42,409 nucleotides of DNA from an uncultured Prevotella sp. (GTDB lineage Bacteria; Bacteroidota; Bacteroidia; Bacteroidales; Bacteroidaceae). Numbering within the stretch: the first letter of the stretch is position 1; every line of letters begins with the position of its first letter. The notes under the pieces are model-generated. The model saw nothing but the letters and a program-made list of their open reading frames with translations. It was not told the DNA's origin and did not search any database. The DNA lies in contig UQCW01000018.1 in NCBI GenBank assembly GCA_900539625.1, forward strand, positions 1 to 42,409, read 5' to 3'. The translations under genes and the position numbers were made by a program. Shown piece by piece: positions 1 through 8,379 of this stretch.

Positions 1-28
1 CGTTTTTTACTGGAAAGGTAATGCTTTT

Positions 29-190
29 CTATGGAATAACACTGATTATGAAAGAGAAAAGTAATGCGTCGGCCCTGCGTCCCAGACGCGGATTTATCTC
101 GCCCCAGACGCGCTCATGCCACGAACCGCGTTCGCCAAAAGGCATAGGCCTTGATTCAATAGCGATAATCTCGCTATCATCATCTGCCAT
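29..190 (-). CDS. possible small ORF, unknown function
   Basis: This is a 53-codon frame on the minus strand that begins MADDDSEIIAIESRPMPFGE and ends with TAG. The N-terminus is acidic and the second half is rich in Arg, Trp and Gly. I recognise no family. It lies downstream of the DPP IV terminator and is read in the same direction. No clear promoter or ribosome-binding site is visible, and a plus-strand frame overlaps it. Part of the sequence is a short 22-bp direct repeat (82-125). It may be a real small protein, the remnant of a larger gene, or chance. Confidence 0.22.
   Translation of the reverse strand: MADDDSEIIAIESRPMPFGERGSWHERVWGEINPRLGRRADALLFSFIISVIP
82..125. repeat. two-unit 22-bp direct repeat
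   Basis: CCAGACGCG occurs at 82-90 and again at 104-112, an offset of exactly 22 bases. The first unit also resembles the CCAGATTCG-type units of the array at 29215-29360 (about 13 of 22 positions by eye). Only two units are clear, so this is either a minor or decayed array or a coincidence. Confidence 0.35.
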
Positions 191-234
191 TGTAGGAAAT
201 TGCAAGTAGTTTTTTGACCAACTATAGATGCTTT

Positions 235-302
235 AGTAATAATGAAAGAATAAGTTAATCATTTTTGACCTGTATTTTGTTGGTTTGGGAATTTGGGAGA
301 TT
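235..302 (-). repeat. truncated copy of MITE-like repeat (copy E)
   Basis: The stretch starts AGTAATAATGAAAGAATAAG and continues with a TTTTGACCTG block and a TTGTTGGTTTGGGAATTTGG block. In the same order these match the reverse complement of the right half of the long copy at 8199-8379. No matching opposite end is present, so the copy is truncated or decayed. It lies just beyond the terminator of the DPP IV gene. Confidence 0.55.
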
Positions 303-330
303 TTTCTGAGAAGCAATTCTCCGCGAAACC

Positions 331-368
331 AAAAACGGCTGAATGACCAATAAAGGTATTCAGCCGTT
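331..368 (-). terminator. rho-independent terminator of the DPP IV gene
   Basis: The arms AACGGCTGAAT (334-344) and ATTCAGCCGTT (358-368) form a perfect 11-bp stem with a 13-base loop. On the minus strand the stem runs directly into TTTTT. It lies 18 bases past the stop codon of the peptidase gene. Confidence 0.85.
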
Positions 369-386
369 AAAGAGGTGGATGCGTTT

Positions 387-2597
387 TTATTTAAGATTAC
401 GCTTGAAGAAATCGCACATGCGTGTCAAAAGATGGTAACGCGTGTTGCCACCATAGATGCTATGGTTTCTGTTGGTGTAAATCTGCATTTCAAACTGCTT
501 GTTGGCCTGTACGAGGGCTTCGCTCATTTCCGCGACATTTCTGAAATGCACGTTGTCGTCAGCAGTCCCATGGATGAGAAGCAAACTGCCCGAAAGATTG
601 GCCGCACGCTCCATCGGATTGATGGCATATCCCGCAGCGTTTTCATTGGGCGTGCGCATATAGCGCTCCGTATAGACGGTGTCGTAATACTTCCAGTTGC
701 TTGGTGCTGCAACGGCCACTCCGGCCTTGAAGACGGGGCGGCCCTCAGACATGGACATCAGCGTATTGAATCCGCCGAAGCTCCATCCCCAGATGCCAAT
801 GTTTGCTTTATCAACATAGGGCAAACTGCCTAGGTAAATGGCTGTTTCGACCTGATCCTGAGACTCGCGAAGTCCCAACTGGAGATAGGTGCATTTCTCA
901 AAGTCGGCACCCCGCGCACCCGTTCCGCGGCCGTCGACGCAGGCGCAAATGAATCCTTGCTCTGTCAGATAGCTCTCGAAGATGCCAGCGCCATAAAAGC
1001 CCAAGTTCCACGAGTCGGTCACTTCCTGCGAGCCAGGTCCGCTATACTGATACATCACGACGGGATATTTCTTCGAAGCATCGAAATCGCGGGGCTTCAC
1101 CATCCAGCCGTTGAGCTGGACTCCTTCGGATGTGGTGAACTGGAAGAATTCTTTCTTCCCGGCCACTTTTTCAACTTTCGCCTTGAGGTCGGCATTATCG
1201 ATTAGCATGGTGATGGTTTTTCCGTTGTTGTCGCAGAGAGACGTGACGGGCGGCTGCTGCGCTGAACTGTAAACGTTCATGTAATATTTCATGGTTTTCG
1301 AGAACTTGGCCGAATTGGTTCCTACACTGCTCGAAAGTTTCTTCACACGCCCTTGCTTGTCGGCCTTGTAGACGGCTCTGCGCAAAGGGCTTTCCTGCGT
1401 GCTTGCATAATAGAACGAACCCGTTCGCGCGTCATATCCGTAAAAATCCGTCACCTCAAAGTTACCCTTGGTAATCTGCGCTTCGAGCTGTCCGCCCAAG
1501 TTATACCAATAGAGATGCTGAAAACCGCTGCGCTCGGAGAGCAGAGAGAAATGACCGTCGTAGAACTTCATCTGAGTGTAAGCCGTTTCTCTGACGTATT
1601 TCTCGTTTTTCTCACGGAGCACCAATTTGCAGACTTTTGAAAGCGGGTTGGCCATGTAGACATCCATCTGACTCTGATGGCGATTGAGCGTAATGACAGC
1701 CAATTTCGTCGGATCGCTGGTGAATTTTATGCGGGGGATATACCCATCTTTGTCCAAGGGGACATCAAGGGTTCTGGTGACACGATTTTTGATATCGAAG
1801 GTCATCACCTTGACTTCGGAATTTTTCTGTCCTGCAACTGGATATTTGTAGTCGTATGTGCCAGGATAGGCATCAAACTCACTACGTGCGGGGTATAAGC
1901 CCTTGAATTCCTGCATGCTGTAGATAGGCACCTGGCTCTCGTCGTATCTAACCCATGCCAGCACTTTAGAGTCGGCTGAGAAATCAAAACTGCGATTGGT
2001 GGTAAATTCCTCTTCATTGACCCAGTCGGGCAAACCGTTAATGACTTCGTTGAACTTGCCGTCTTTCGTCACCTGCACCTCTGCATTGCCAAAGAGCAGC
2101 TTAACAAGGAAGAGGTTGTTGCCCCTGGCAAAGGCAATGACGTTTCCATCGGGAGAGAAAAGAGGAACCTGCTGCGGACCGCCTTCTGAGAGCGGCTCAA
2201 GCGTGTTGTTGCGAACGTCATAGATATAATACACAGCGGTGTATGAGCGACGGTAGATGCCTTTTGTTTCTGTCTGTATGAGGATGCGATGCTCATCAGG
2301 CGACATGATATAGCCGTCAATATACGGGAGTTTTTTTGAACCTCTTGCGGTTTCGACATCAAAGACGGTGGCTATCTCCTTGCCAGTTTTAAACGAATGA
2401 CGCACGATTCTCTTGTGGTCGGGAGACAGCTGCGTGTAGCTCTCGCCGTCGTTCATCGGATTGACTCCGTCTATCTGCTTCGGCCAGTAAACACCGTTTG
2501 TCACATCTTGAAGTTTGATCTTGCCTTCTTGCGCATGAGTCACTTCTCCTTTAAAGAGAAAGAGGAAGCATGCGGCAATCATGAAAAATTTCTTCAT
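387..2597 (-). CDS. dipeptidyl peptidase IV-like S9 serine peptidase
   Basis: This is a secreted or periplasmic exopeptidase expected to remove N-terminal Xaa-Pro or Xaa-Ala dipeptides. The 736-residue length fits S9B enzymes such as Porphyromonas DPP IV. Residues 1-22 form a signal peptide. A beta-propeller domain follows and contains DWVNEEEF, the Glu-rich motif that binds the substrate amino terminus. The C-terminal alpha/beta-hydrolase domain has the nucleophile in GWSFGG (Ser606), the acid in HGTADDNVHF (about Asp681) and the base in NRNHSIYGG (His712), so the triad is intact. A small lipoprotein gene lies 51 bases upstream on the same strand and may be cotranscribed. The family call is firm, but exact specificity (DPP IV versus prolyl tripeptidyl peptidase) cannot be settled by eye. 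Confidence 0.93.
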   Translation of the reverse strand: MKKFFMIAACFLFLFKGEVTHAQEGKIKLQDVTNGVYWPKQIDGVNPMNDGESYTQLSPDHKRIVRHSFKTGKEIATVFDVETARGSKKLPYIDGYIMSPDEHRILIQTETKGIYRRSYTAVYYIYDVRNNTLEPLSEGGPQQVPLFSPDGNVIAFARGNNLFLVKLLFGNAEVQVTKDGKFNEVINGLPDWVNEEEFTTNRSFDFSADSKVLAWVRYDESQVPIYSMQEFKGLYPARSEFDAYPGTYDYKYPVAGQKNSEVKVMTFDIKNRVTRTLDVPLDKDGYIPRIKFTSDPTKLAVITLNRHQSQMDVYMANPLSKVCKLVLREKNEKYVRETAYTQMKFYDGHFSLLSERSGFQHLYWYNLGGQLEAQITKGNFEVTDFYGYDARTGSFYYASTQESPLRRAVYKADKQGRVKKLSSSVGTNSAKFSKTMKYYMNVYSSAQQPPVTSLCDNNGKTITMLIDNADLKAKVEKVAGKKEFFQFTTSEGVQLNGWMVKPRDFDASKKYPVVMYQYSGPGSQEVTDSWNLGFYGAGIFESYLTEQGFICACVDGRGTGARGADFEKCTYLQLGLRESQDQVETAIYLGSLPYVDKANIGIWGWSFGGFNTLMSMSEGRPVFKAGVAVAAPSNWKYYDTVYTERYMRTPNENAAGYAINPMERAANLSGSLLLIHGTADDNVHFRNVAEMSEALVQANKQFEMQIYTNRNHSIYGGNTRYHLLTRMCDFFKRNLK

Positions 2598-2648
2598 AGT
2601 TTATTATTTGTTTTGTTGTTGAGTTGCTGTTTGTCGAAATAGAATATG

Positions 2649-3206
2649 TCAATCGCCCTCAGGTGTTTCCTCTGCGTTTGTGTCTTGCTGCAAATCTTTC
2701 AAGATACTGCAAACGGCGCTTGAGGTTGACACTTCAACCGTAAATGCGGGACCTTCTCCCGATCCCGGCTGCCCAATCTGGGCTGCAATGCAGATTTTAC
2801 TGCCGTTTGACTTTTCTTCATCAAAAGCCATTCCGAGCAAAATACTGCCCGCCCTGTCCGCCTCACTGAGGTAATCAAGAAACGCTTCCTTACTGAAGTT
2901 TTTTTCGAAGAAGGATTTGCCATCACGCAGAATTACAATTTCCACACTGTTATCGTAAAATTCCTGATCAAGCTGATCTTTTACGATTGGCAGTTCGTGA
3001 TTGGGGTAGCGTTTAATGCTGATGCTGTAGGTGTGTTCTCCATATTTCGCAGTATAGCTTCGTTCAAGTTTTCTTTCGGCCTCCATGGGGGCCGTCTTGG
3101 CAACTGAATCTACTCTTTCTTCCTTTGCCTCTTTTTTTTCCGATGAGCCGCATCCGGCCAAGGCCAAAGAGGACAATGCAACAATGGCTATTACGCTTTT
3201 TTTCAT
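2649..3206 (-). CDS. small predicted lipoprotein, unknown function
   Basis: This encodes a 185-residue protein with a clear lipoprotein signal, MKKSVIAIVALSSLALAGCG, with lipidation expected at Cys19. I chose this ATG over an upstream in-frame one because the signal peptide begins here. A Lys/Glu-rich linker follows. The remainder is soluble and mixed alpha/beta, with no family I recognise. The tail is acidic (DTNAEETPEGD). It sits directly upstream of the DPP IV-like peptidase gene (51-base gap), so the two may be cotranscribed, but that alone does not give it a function. Confidence 0.8.
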   Translation of the reverse strand: MKKSVIAIVALSSLALAGCGSSEKKEAKEERVDSVAKTAPMEAERKLERSYTAKYGEHTYSISIKRYPNHELPIVKDQLDQEFYDNSVEIVILRDGKSFFEKNFSKEAFLDYLSEADRAGSILLGMAFDEEKSNGSKICIAAQIGQPGSGEGPAFTVEVSTSSAVCSILKDLQQDTNAEETPEGD

Positions 3207-3630
3207 TGGGTTTGTATGTGTATAAATAGGATTCTGCAAAACATTTTTCGGAGACGGGGAGCACTCCCCTTCCCTGCCGTATAGGCCATCTATCCTCGAG
3301 ACACTCATACTTTTATGGATGTCATACCGACGAAAGACGGCAAAGGCTTCTCTGCTGACCTTGAGCGCCTGTCGTCGAGCTGGCTCAATGGCTGCGGTTT
3401 GTTTATTCTACAAAATAACGAAAACATACGCAATCTTGCAAGAAAACAGAAGTAATTTATTGCTTCAAGGCTAATATTTGCGTAATTTTGCGGACATGAT
3501 GTGGCCACCAAAGGGAAGGAAGCGAAGAATACTGGCCATTCACACGCACAAAACGCGGCTACGCATGTTTCGTATGCGTCAAAGCGTATATACCCTGCCC
3601 ACTTCCAACATAAAACAAGCAACTGAAAAA
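3207..3630. other. intergenic region between divergent genes
   Basis: These 424 bases separate the minus-strand lipoprotein gene from the plus-strand clostripain-like gene. A Bacteroidetes-type promoter for the plus-strand gene is visible near its middle. Open frames here (for example minus-strand 3305-3622, and the upstream extension of the plus-strand gene from 3478) have no signal peptide or family support. No RNA gene or repeat was seen. Confidence 0.5.
3459..3490 (+). promoter_or_regulatory. promoter of the clostripain-like gene
   Basis: TAATTTTG at 3483-3490 matches the Bacteroidetes -7 element TAnnTTTG. ATTG at 3459-3462 lies 20 bases upstream, the usual spacing for the -33 TTG element. 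The leader to the chosen start at 3631 would be about 135 bases. Confidence 0.55.
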
Positions 3631-4935
3631 ATGTGGAATAATCCCAAACCGTTCTCTCTGTTTCTCATCGTGTCTTTCCTGATTGCTTCCATGTGTTCAT
3701 GCAACGCTGACGATACAGGAGGCAAACACGTGACACAGCCAGACACGGCCAACGTGGTTTCAACGGCCAAAACGGTGCTCATCTACATGGCTGCCCAGAA
3801 CTCACTCGGAGCGAGACGAAACCAGCAGGCTGACTCTTTGGAAATCATGCAGGCCTATAAAGACATACCGGGAGACTCACGCATATTGCTTTTCATTGAC
3901 GACAAATATGCGCCAAGAATCTATCGGATTGACAAGACAACGCCTCGGCCCGTCATGGTGAAGAGATGGCAAAACGATGAAGATTCGGCATCGCCTGCGT
4001 TTTTTGGGGAATTGCTCTCATTCATCAAGAGGTTCTATCCGTCGGATGAATACGGAATGGTTCTGTGGTCGCACGCAACGGGATGGGTGCCGCCAAGTTT
4101 GGCATTGACACGAAACGCTAAACGGCTGCATGCAAAACCGCTGTCTTTCGGCATTGACGACGGGGAGGATTTTGGAAGCGACAACGGCAGCGAAATGGAA
4201 ATCCGCGACATGGCAGTTGTGATGAAGAAGGCGGACTTTCATGCCAGGTATATTTTCTTCGATGCCTGCCTAATGCAAAACATAGAAGTGGTGTATGAAT
4301 TGCGGCACGCAGCAGACTACATCGTGGGGGCTCCCATCTCCACGCCGGGTGCAGGTGCGAATTACACCAATCAAATCAGAAAGGGCTTGTTTGACGATGA
4401 TGTCAGAAACATTGCATCAACATATCTGTCTGACGTATGCGACCCAAGCCAGGCTGAAGACTACAGCGACTTCGGTTTGGTGATTTCTGTTGTCAAAACG
4501 TCGGAATTAGACAAGCTGGCTGCTCTCTTGAGAGACCGACTGCCGCATTCGGCGCTTGCGGGAAAAACATCTCCCGACATGGAGCCTGTTTTGAGCTACC
4601 AGGCATACAGCAGGAGATTCTATTATCGACCTCACAATTACGACATGGCGGAATCAATGCGCCTTCTTTTGAACAAGGATGACGCAACAGCTATCATCGA
4701 CCAACTTGACAAGGCGATTATCTACAAAGGCGCCACACGTTCGTTTTGGATTGGTCCAGGCGACTGGTCTTTTCAAACAGTTGACCCAAACCTGTATAGC
4801 GGAATTTCTATGTTCATTCCGCAAAATGTGTACACCTACAATGCAGAGGCCTGCAGCGCGTATGGCGACCTGAACCTTCAGTTTAAAAAGACGAGCTGGT
4901 ATGTTGATGCCGGATGGAAAGAAACTGGATGGTAA
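3631..4935 (+). CDS. clostripain-family (C11) cysteine peptidase, lipoprotein
   Basis: This is a predicted surface or periplasmic cysteine endopeptidase of family C11, typically specific for Arg or Lys bonds. The 434-residue protein starts MWNNPKPFSLFLIVSFLIAS and has a lipobox-like end at MCSC (Cys24). An upstream in-frame ATG at 3478 would bury the signal peptide, so I prefer 3631. The core opens with VLIYMAAQNSLG. The catalytic His is in VLWSHATGW (His148) and the catalytic Cys in FFDACLM (Cys213). The next genes (DivIC-like, membrane protein, rpoD) run the same way, but a functional link is not evident. The family call is firm and the specificity is inferred. Confidence 0.9.
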   Translation: MWNNPKPFSLFLIVSFLIASMCSCNADDTGGKHVTQPDTANVVSTAKTVLIYMAAQNSLGARRNQQADSLEIMQAYKDIPGDSRILLFIDDKYAPRIYRIDKTTPRPVMVKRWQNDEDSASPAFFGELLSFIKRFYPSDEYGMVLWSHATGWVPPSLALTRNAKRLHAKPLSFGIDDGEDFGSDNGSEMEIRDMAVVMKKADFHARYIFFDACLMQNIEVVYELRHAADYIVGAPISTPGAGANYTNQIRKGLFDDDVRNIASTYLSDVCDPSQAEDYSDFGLVISVVKTSELDKLAALLRDRLPHSALAGKTSPDMEPVLSYQAYSRRFYYRPHNYDMAESMRLLLNKDDATAIIDQLDKAIIYKGATRSFWIGPGDWSFQTVDPNLYSGISMFIPQNVYTYNAEACSAYGDLNLQFKKTSWYVDAGWKETGW

Positions 4936-5014
4936 AACAAGGATGCCGACATCCTCAGCACACACGTGAACACATTATAAACTAAGTTTTGACACCAATA
5001 TAGGACAACAAAAA

Positions 5015-5344
5015 ATGAATAGAGCATTAAGTTTTTTGCGTAAATTCTTATCTGTCATGGCACGACACAAATATGTGTGGACCATCGGACTTTTTGTTTT
5101 GATTGTCGGCTTCATAGACGACAATAGCTACTACAACTATTTTCTGCTCAAAAAGGACAACGCAGAGTTGGACAAGGAAATCAAAAAATACGAGGATAAA
5201 TTCAACCACGATTACGCAAAACTCAGACAACTCAAAACAGACCCTCGCGCTTTGATCAAAGTGGCAAGAGAAGACCACCAAATGAAATCGGCGGATGAAG
5301 ATGTTTATTACATCGTTCACTCCGACTCGTTAAACACAAAATAA
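5015..5344 (+). CDS. septum formation initiator (DivIC/FtsB-like) protein
   Basis: This is a 109-residue bitopic membrane protein with the layout of the DivIC/FtsB family, which forms the FtsQBL-type complex linking the Z-ring to septal wall synthesis. Residues 1-18 are basic and cytoplasmic. Residues 19-34 form one membrane segment. Residues about 42-75 form a charged coiled coil. The conserved C-terminal motif DPRALIKVAREDHQM resembles the family NPEYLEKVARE signature. It ends 4 bases before the next gene, so the two are surely cotranscribed. The assignment rests on architecture and motif. Which member of the FtsB/FtsL/DivIC set it is cannot be told from sequence alone. Confidence 0.82.
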   Translation: MNRALSFLRKFLSVMARHKYVWTIGLFVLIVGFIDDNSYYNYFLLKKDNAELDKEIKKYEDKFNHDYAKLRQLKTDPRALIKVAREDHQMKSADEDVYYIVHSDSLNTK

Positions 5345-5348
5345 AAAC

Positions 5349-5726
5349 ATGAAGGAACTAAGCAAACTACAGTTGTGCGTGTACAACATCGGTGGTCTAC
5401 TGCTCGGTGCAGGGATAATCGTCCCGCTTTTTTCAGGCGCAACAGCCGTTGCCCTGTATCTCTACCTGCTCGGTGCATTGATGTTTTCATCCATGCAAGT
5501 CTTGCAGAAGTATGAAGGGAAAAACATCACGCTGAAACGGCTGCGGCGCCAACAGATTCTCGGCGCCCTGATGCTGCTACTGGCAGGTGGACTGATGGCC
5601 TGCTCGGTTTACGGCATCCCCCCTCTATGCAAAGGGGAATGGCAAGTGGCACTGGCAATCGGAGCCGTTCTGGAGGTCTACACAGCGTTTAGAATACCGG
5701 CTGAACTGGCACGCAAAAAACGGTGA
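5349..5726 (+). CDS. small four-helix membrane protein, unknown function
   Basis: This is a 125-residue hydrophobic protein with about four membrane segments (near residues 8-28, 32-50, 69-87 and 97-113) and a basic end (ELARKKR). Two basic stretches, KYEGKNITLKRLRRQQ and the C-terminus, suggest that both lie on the cytoplasmic side. No catalytic motif is seen. It starts 4 bases after the DivIC/FtsB-like gene, so a role at the division site or in the envelope is possible, but this rests on context only. Confidence 0.75.
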   Translation: MKELSKLQLCVYNIGGLLLGAGIIVPLFSGATAVALYLYLLGALMFSSMQVLQKYEGKNITLKRLRRQQILGALMLLLAGGLMACSVYGIPPLCKGEWQVALAIGAVLEVYTAFRIPAELARKKR

Positions 5727-5917
5727 GACGCTGGCGTATAAGTGTCGGACTGGAATCAAAACGAAATGCGACAAACGCCATAAATGACAGGATTAAAAAA
5801 ATCCTTACTTCGCTTGCCGCCCTCTCTCTAATGCCAAATATGTCACTCAAAAGGAGAATTATCTGACCCAGAAGAAAAATATTTCCCGAACAAAAGGCCT
5901 ATTCAAATATAAATTCG

Positions 5918-5925
5918 TATATTTG
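5918..5925 (+). promoter_or_regulatory. -7 element upstream of rpoD
   Basis: TATATTTG matches TAnnTTTG and lies 19 bases before the rpoD start codon. A matching -33 TTG is not obvious. A short leader is implied. Confidence 0.4.
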
Positions 5926-5944
5926 CATTTCAAATTGGGTTAAT

Positions 5945-6805
5945 ATGCGTCAACTAAAAATCAACAAGAGTATCACGAATCGTTCAAGTGCAGCACTTGA
6001 CAAGTATCTTGTGGAAATCGGCCGAGAGGAATTGATTTCCACAGATGAAGAAGTGGAATTGGCTCAGCGCATCCACAAAGGCGACAAAGAAGCCTTGGAG
6101 CGTCTGACCAGAGCGAACCTTCGATTTGTGGTCAGTGTGGCTAAACAGTATCAAAATCAAGGACTGGCCTTGAACGACCTTATTGATGAAGGCAACCTTG
6201 GTCTCATCAAAGCTGCTAAAAAGTTTGACGAAACCAGAGGCTTTAAATTTATCAGCTATGCCGTTTGGTGGATTCGTCAGAGTATTTTGCAGGCCATTTC
6301 TGAACAGAGCCGCATCGTCAGAATGCCGTTGAACCAGGTTGGTTTCCAAAGCAAACTGACAAAAGCCATTGTCAATTTCGAACAGGAATTTGAAAGAAGA
6401 CCGTCTGTTCAAGAATTGGCCGACTTGTTGGATACTGATGTTGCCAAAGTTCACGAGGCATTGGGCACGAATGGAAAAAAGGTGTCTGTTGATGCGCCGT
6501 TCCAAGACGATGACTCCAATAGTCTCATTGATATCATGACGGACGAAAGCGCTCCCGGAACCGACAATCTGATGGAAAAGGAGTCCTTGTCGTCGGACCT
6601 GGAAGCCGCATTGGGTACGCTCTCTGAGCGCGAGCGCCAAGTATTGAAAATGCTCTTCGGTATCGGCCGAAACGAAATGACGGCAGAAGAGGTGGCCAAC
6701 AGCCTGAACCTTACAAGAGAGCGCGTGCGCCAAATCAAAGAACGTGCGCTCCGCAGATTGCGTGAAGCTGACAATATCAAAATTCTGATGAAATACTTGG
6801 GATAA
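5945..6805 (+). CDS. rpoD: primary RNA polymerase sigma factor RpoD
   Basis: This is the housekeeping sigma-70 factor, which directs RNA polymerase to the TAnnTTTG promoters noted in this window. At 286 residues it is the short form typical of Bacteroidetes and lacks the long acidic region 1.1 of proteobacterial RpoD. Region 1.2 is seen around SSAALDKYLVEIGREELIST. Region 2 contains ANLRFVVSVAKQYQ, LIDEGNLGLIKAAKKFD and FISYAVWWIRQSI (2.3/2.4, which melts DNA and reads the -7 element). Region 3 follows, and region 4 has the helix-turn-helix in LNLTRERVRQIKERAL. It has its own upstream -7 element and is followed by a strong hairpin. Confidence 0.97.
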   Translation: MRQLKINKSITNRSSAALDKYLVEIGREELISTDEEVELAQRIHKGDKEALERLTRANLRFVVSVAKQYQNQGLALNDLIDEGNLGLIKAAKKFDETRGFKFISYAVWWIRQSILQAISEQSRIVRMPLNQVGFQSKLTKAIVNFEQEFERRPSVQELADLLDTDVAKVHEALGTNGKKVSVDAPFQDDDSNSLIDIMTDESAPGTDNLMEKESLSSDLEAALGTLSERERQVLKMLFGIGRNEMTAEEVANSLNLTRERVRQIKERALRRLREADNIKILMKYLG

Positions 6806-6889
6806 GCGATAGCAAACAAGGAATGTTATTGCCTCTAATATTCAGATTGGATTCAACTGCGATTTGCTGAAGGAATATACAGATAAAGC

Positions 6890-6933
6890 ATAAAGGTGGA
6901 ACACAAATATTTAAGTTTGTGTTCCACCTTTAT
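6890..6933. terminator. bidirectional terminator between rpoD and the flavoprotein gene
   Basis: Two 18-base arms (6890-6907 and 6916-6933) are perfectly complementary around an 8-base loop. Both strands carry A/T runs at the stem ends. It lies between convergent genes, 85 bases after rpoD and 36 before the end of the flavodiiron gene, and can serve both. Confidence 0.8.
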
Positions 6934-6968
6934 TATATGCTATACACCGAGCTTTCCCAGGCGCTAAA

Positions 6969-8141
6969 CTATTCGCCCAACAACCGGCCGAGTTCTTTTA
7001 CCCTCGATAAGGAGTCCTGGCTTACGCCCTGCTTCCATTCAACTGTTTTGTCAATCAGCTGCATCTTCATCTTCTCGTTGTAAGCCATCATTTTCTTCAC
7101 TGCCTGACTGCTCCAAGTATAGCCACCAAAGAGGCCCAACTTATGATTGCTTACAATGCGTTCAGACAAACGGGCAAAGAAATCTTCAACAAGCGGGAAT
7201 ACACCACCGTTATAGGTCGGGCTGCCGATTGCCAATCTATCATAGCGGAAAACATCTGCTAAAACAAAAGATGTCTCAGACACGCTCAAATTATGAATGA
7301 CGATTTTCTGCATGCCCGCTTCTGCGGCTCCTTCTGCAAGAGCTTCAGCCATGCGCTCTGTGTTTCCGTACATGGATCCATAACAGATGACAAGACCTTT
7401 CTCTGTTTTTCCAGAGGAGAGACGATCATAGACGGCAATAGCATCTGAAAGATGTTTTTGCCACACAGGGCCATGAGTTGAACATATCATATTGATTTTA
7501 AGGGATGAAAGCTTTTTCAGTCCAGCTTGAACTTGTGCTCCATATTTTCCTAATATGGCAGCATAATAACGCTCCATCTCCCGCCAATAGGGTTCCACAT
7601 CAATGATCTCGTCTTTAACGTGACCATTTAAAGCGCCAAAACACCCAAAAGCATCTCCCGAAAACAGCACACCATTAACCGATTCGTAAGTCATCATGGT
7701 CTCGGGCCAATGAAGCATGGGCGTCAGATGGAAACTCAGTTCAAGGCCGCCCAAAGAAAGCGTGGCACCATCTGTGACCACAACATCATTTTCTGATTTT
7801 TCGGAATAAAACCCTTCCAGCATTTCCATCGTTTTCTTATTTCCGATGAGTTTGATTTGAGGGTAGTACTTGCGAATGAGGGATATGGAACCTGAATGAT
7901 CTGGCTCCATGTGGTTTATAATCAGATAATCGATGGGACGTTCTCCAAGAACAACTTTTATTTTGGCTAAATACTCAAAGAAAAAATCCATTTCTACGGT
8001 ATCAACCAGGGCGACTGCGTCAGAGCCGACAAGAAGATAGGAGTTGTATGACACACCTTGCGGCAACGACCACAAACCTTCAAAGCGATGCTTCGTCCGG
8101 TCGTTTACGCCGACATAATATAATCCGTCTGTAAGTAACAT
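6969..8141 (-). CDS. flavodiiron protein (FprA-type A flavoprotein)
   Basis: This is a cytoplasmic oxygen (and possibly nitric oxide) reductase that protects anaerobes by reducing O2 to water, usually with electrons from rubredoxin. The 390-residue length is standard for class A. The N-terminal metallo-beta-lactamase-like domain carries the diiron site, including HMEPDHSGS (His77, Glu79, Asp81, His82) and FSGDAFGCFG. The C-terminal flavodoxin domain begins at VICYGSMYGNTERMAEAL (FMN phosphate loop). No fused rubredoxin or NADH-oxidase domain is present, so a separate redox partner is needed. It stands alone on the minus strand, ahead of which lie a hairpin and a repeat element. Confidence 0.93.
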   Translation of the reverse strand: MLLTDGLYYVGVNDRTKHRFEGLWSLPQGVSYNSYLLVGSDAVALVDTVEMDFFFEYLAKIKVVLGERPIDYLIINHMEPDHSGSISLIRKYYPQIKLIGNKKTMEMLEGFYSEKSENDVVVTDGATLSLGGLELSFHLTPMLHWPETMMTYESVNGVLFSGDAFGCFGALNGHVKDEIIDVEPYWREMERYYAAILGKYGAQVQAGLKKLSSLKINMICSTHGPVWQKHLSDAIAVYDRLSSGKTEKGLVICYGSMYGNTERMAEALAEGAAEAGMQKIVIHNLSVSETSFVLADVFRYDRLAIGSPTYNGGVFPLVEDFFARLSERIVSNHKLGLFGGYTWSSQAVKKMMAYNEKMKMQLIDKTVEWKQGVSQDSLSRVKELGRLLGE

Positions 8142-8154
8142 AGGCTTTGTTTTT

Positions 8155-8190
8155 AGAATATTCTGAACGACCCTTTTTCATGGGCCGTTC
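8155..8190. promoter_or_regulatory. palindrome and hairpin upstream of the flavodiiron gene
   Basis: AGAATATTCT at 8155-8164 is a perfect 10-base palindrome 13 bases before the start codon. It abuts a 9-bp hairpin (GAACGACCC at 8165-8173 with GGGCCGTTC at 8182-8190, one G-U pair in minus-strand RNA). The pair could be an operator with a leader hairpin, or the hairpin could terminate transcripts from the S41 gene. There is no T-run after the stem on the minus strand, so the terminator role is doubtful. Confidence 0.4.
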
Positions 8191-8198
8191 TGTTATTT

Positions 8199-8379
8199 AG
8201 TAATGGCGAAAAATACGACTTGAACAATTCTATGAGATAAGGTTGTTTCTTATACCCTGTCTTTTTGCCGTTTTTGAAATTTGTCATCGGTCACATAGCC
8301 CGCTATGCTCCCTTTTCCAAATTCCAAAACCAACAAAAAAACAAGTCAAAATTGCTCAACTTATTCTTTCACCATTACT
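8199..8379 (+). repeat. MITE-like repeat, long form (copy A)
   Basis: This 181-bp element has imperfect inverted ends. The left end reads AGTAATGGCGAAAAATACGA and the right end is the complement of AGTAATGGTGAAAGAATAAG. Inside are a TTGTTTCTTATACCCTGTC block, a CACATAGCCCGCTATG palindromic block and a TTTTCCAAATTCCAAAACCA block, all shared in order with copy B. It has no coding capacity. Its right end overlaps the stop codon of the S41 peptidase gene, so it replaces that gene's natural downstream sequence. Confidence 0.75.

Noticed and set aside
375..833. 152-residue plus-strand ORF opposite the DPP IV gene
   Set aside because: It is antisense to the conserved catalytic domain of the peptidase and starts at the terminator.
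3478..3630. Upstream extension of the clostripain-like gene
   Set aside because: It would place about 51 residues ahead of a clear lipoprotein signal peptide and begins ahead of the likely -7 element.
5984..6733. 249-residue open frame opposite rpoD
   Set aside because: It is antisense to an intact sigma factor and has no start-site or domain support.
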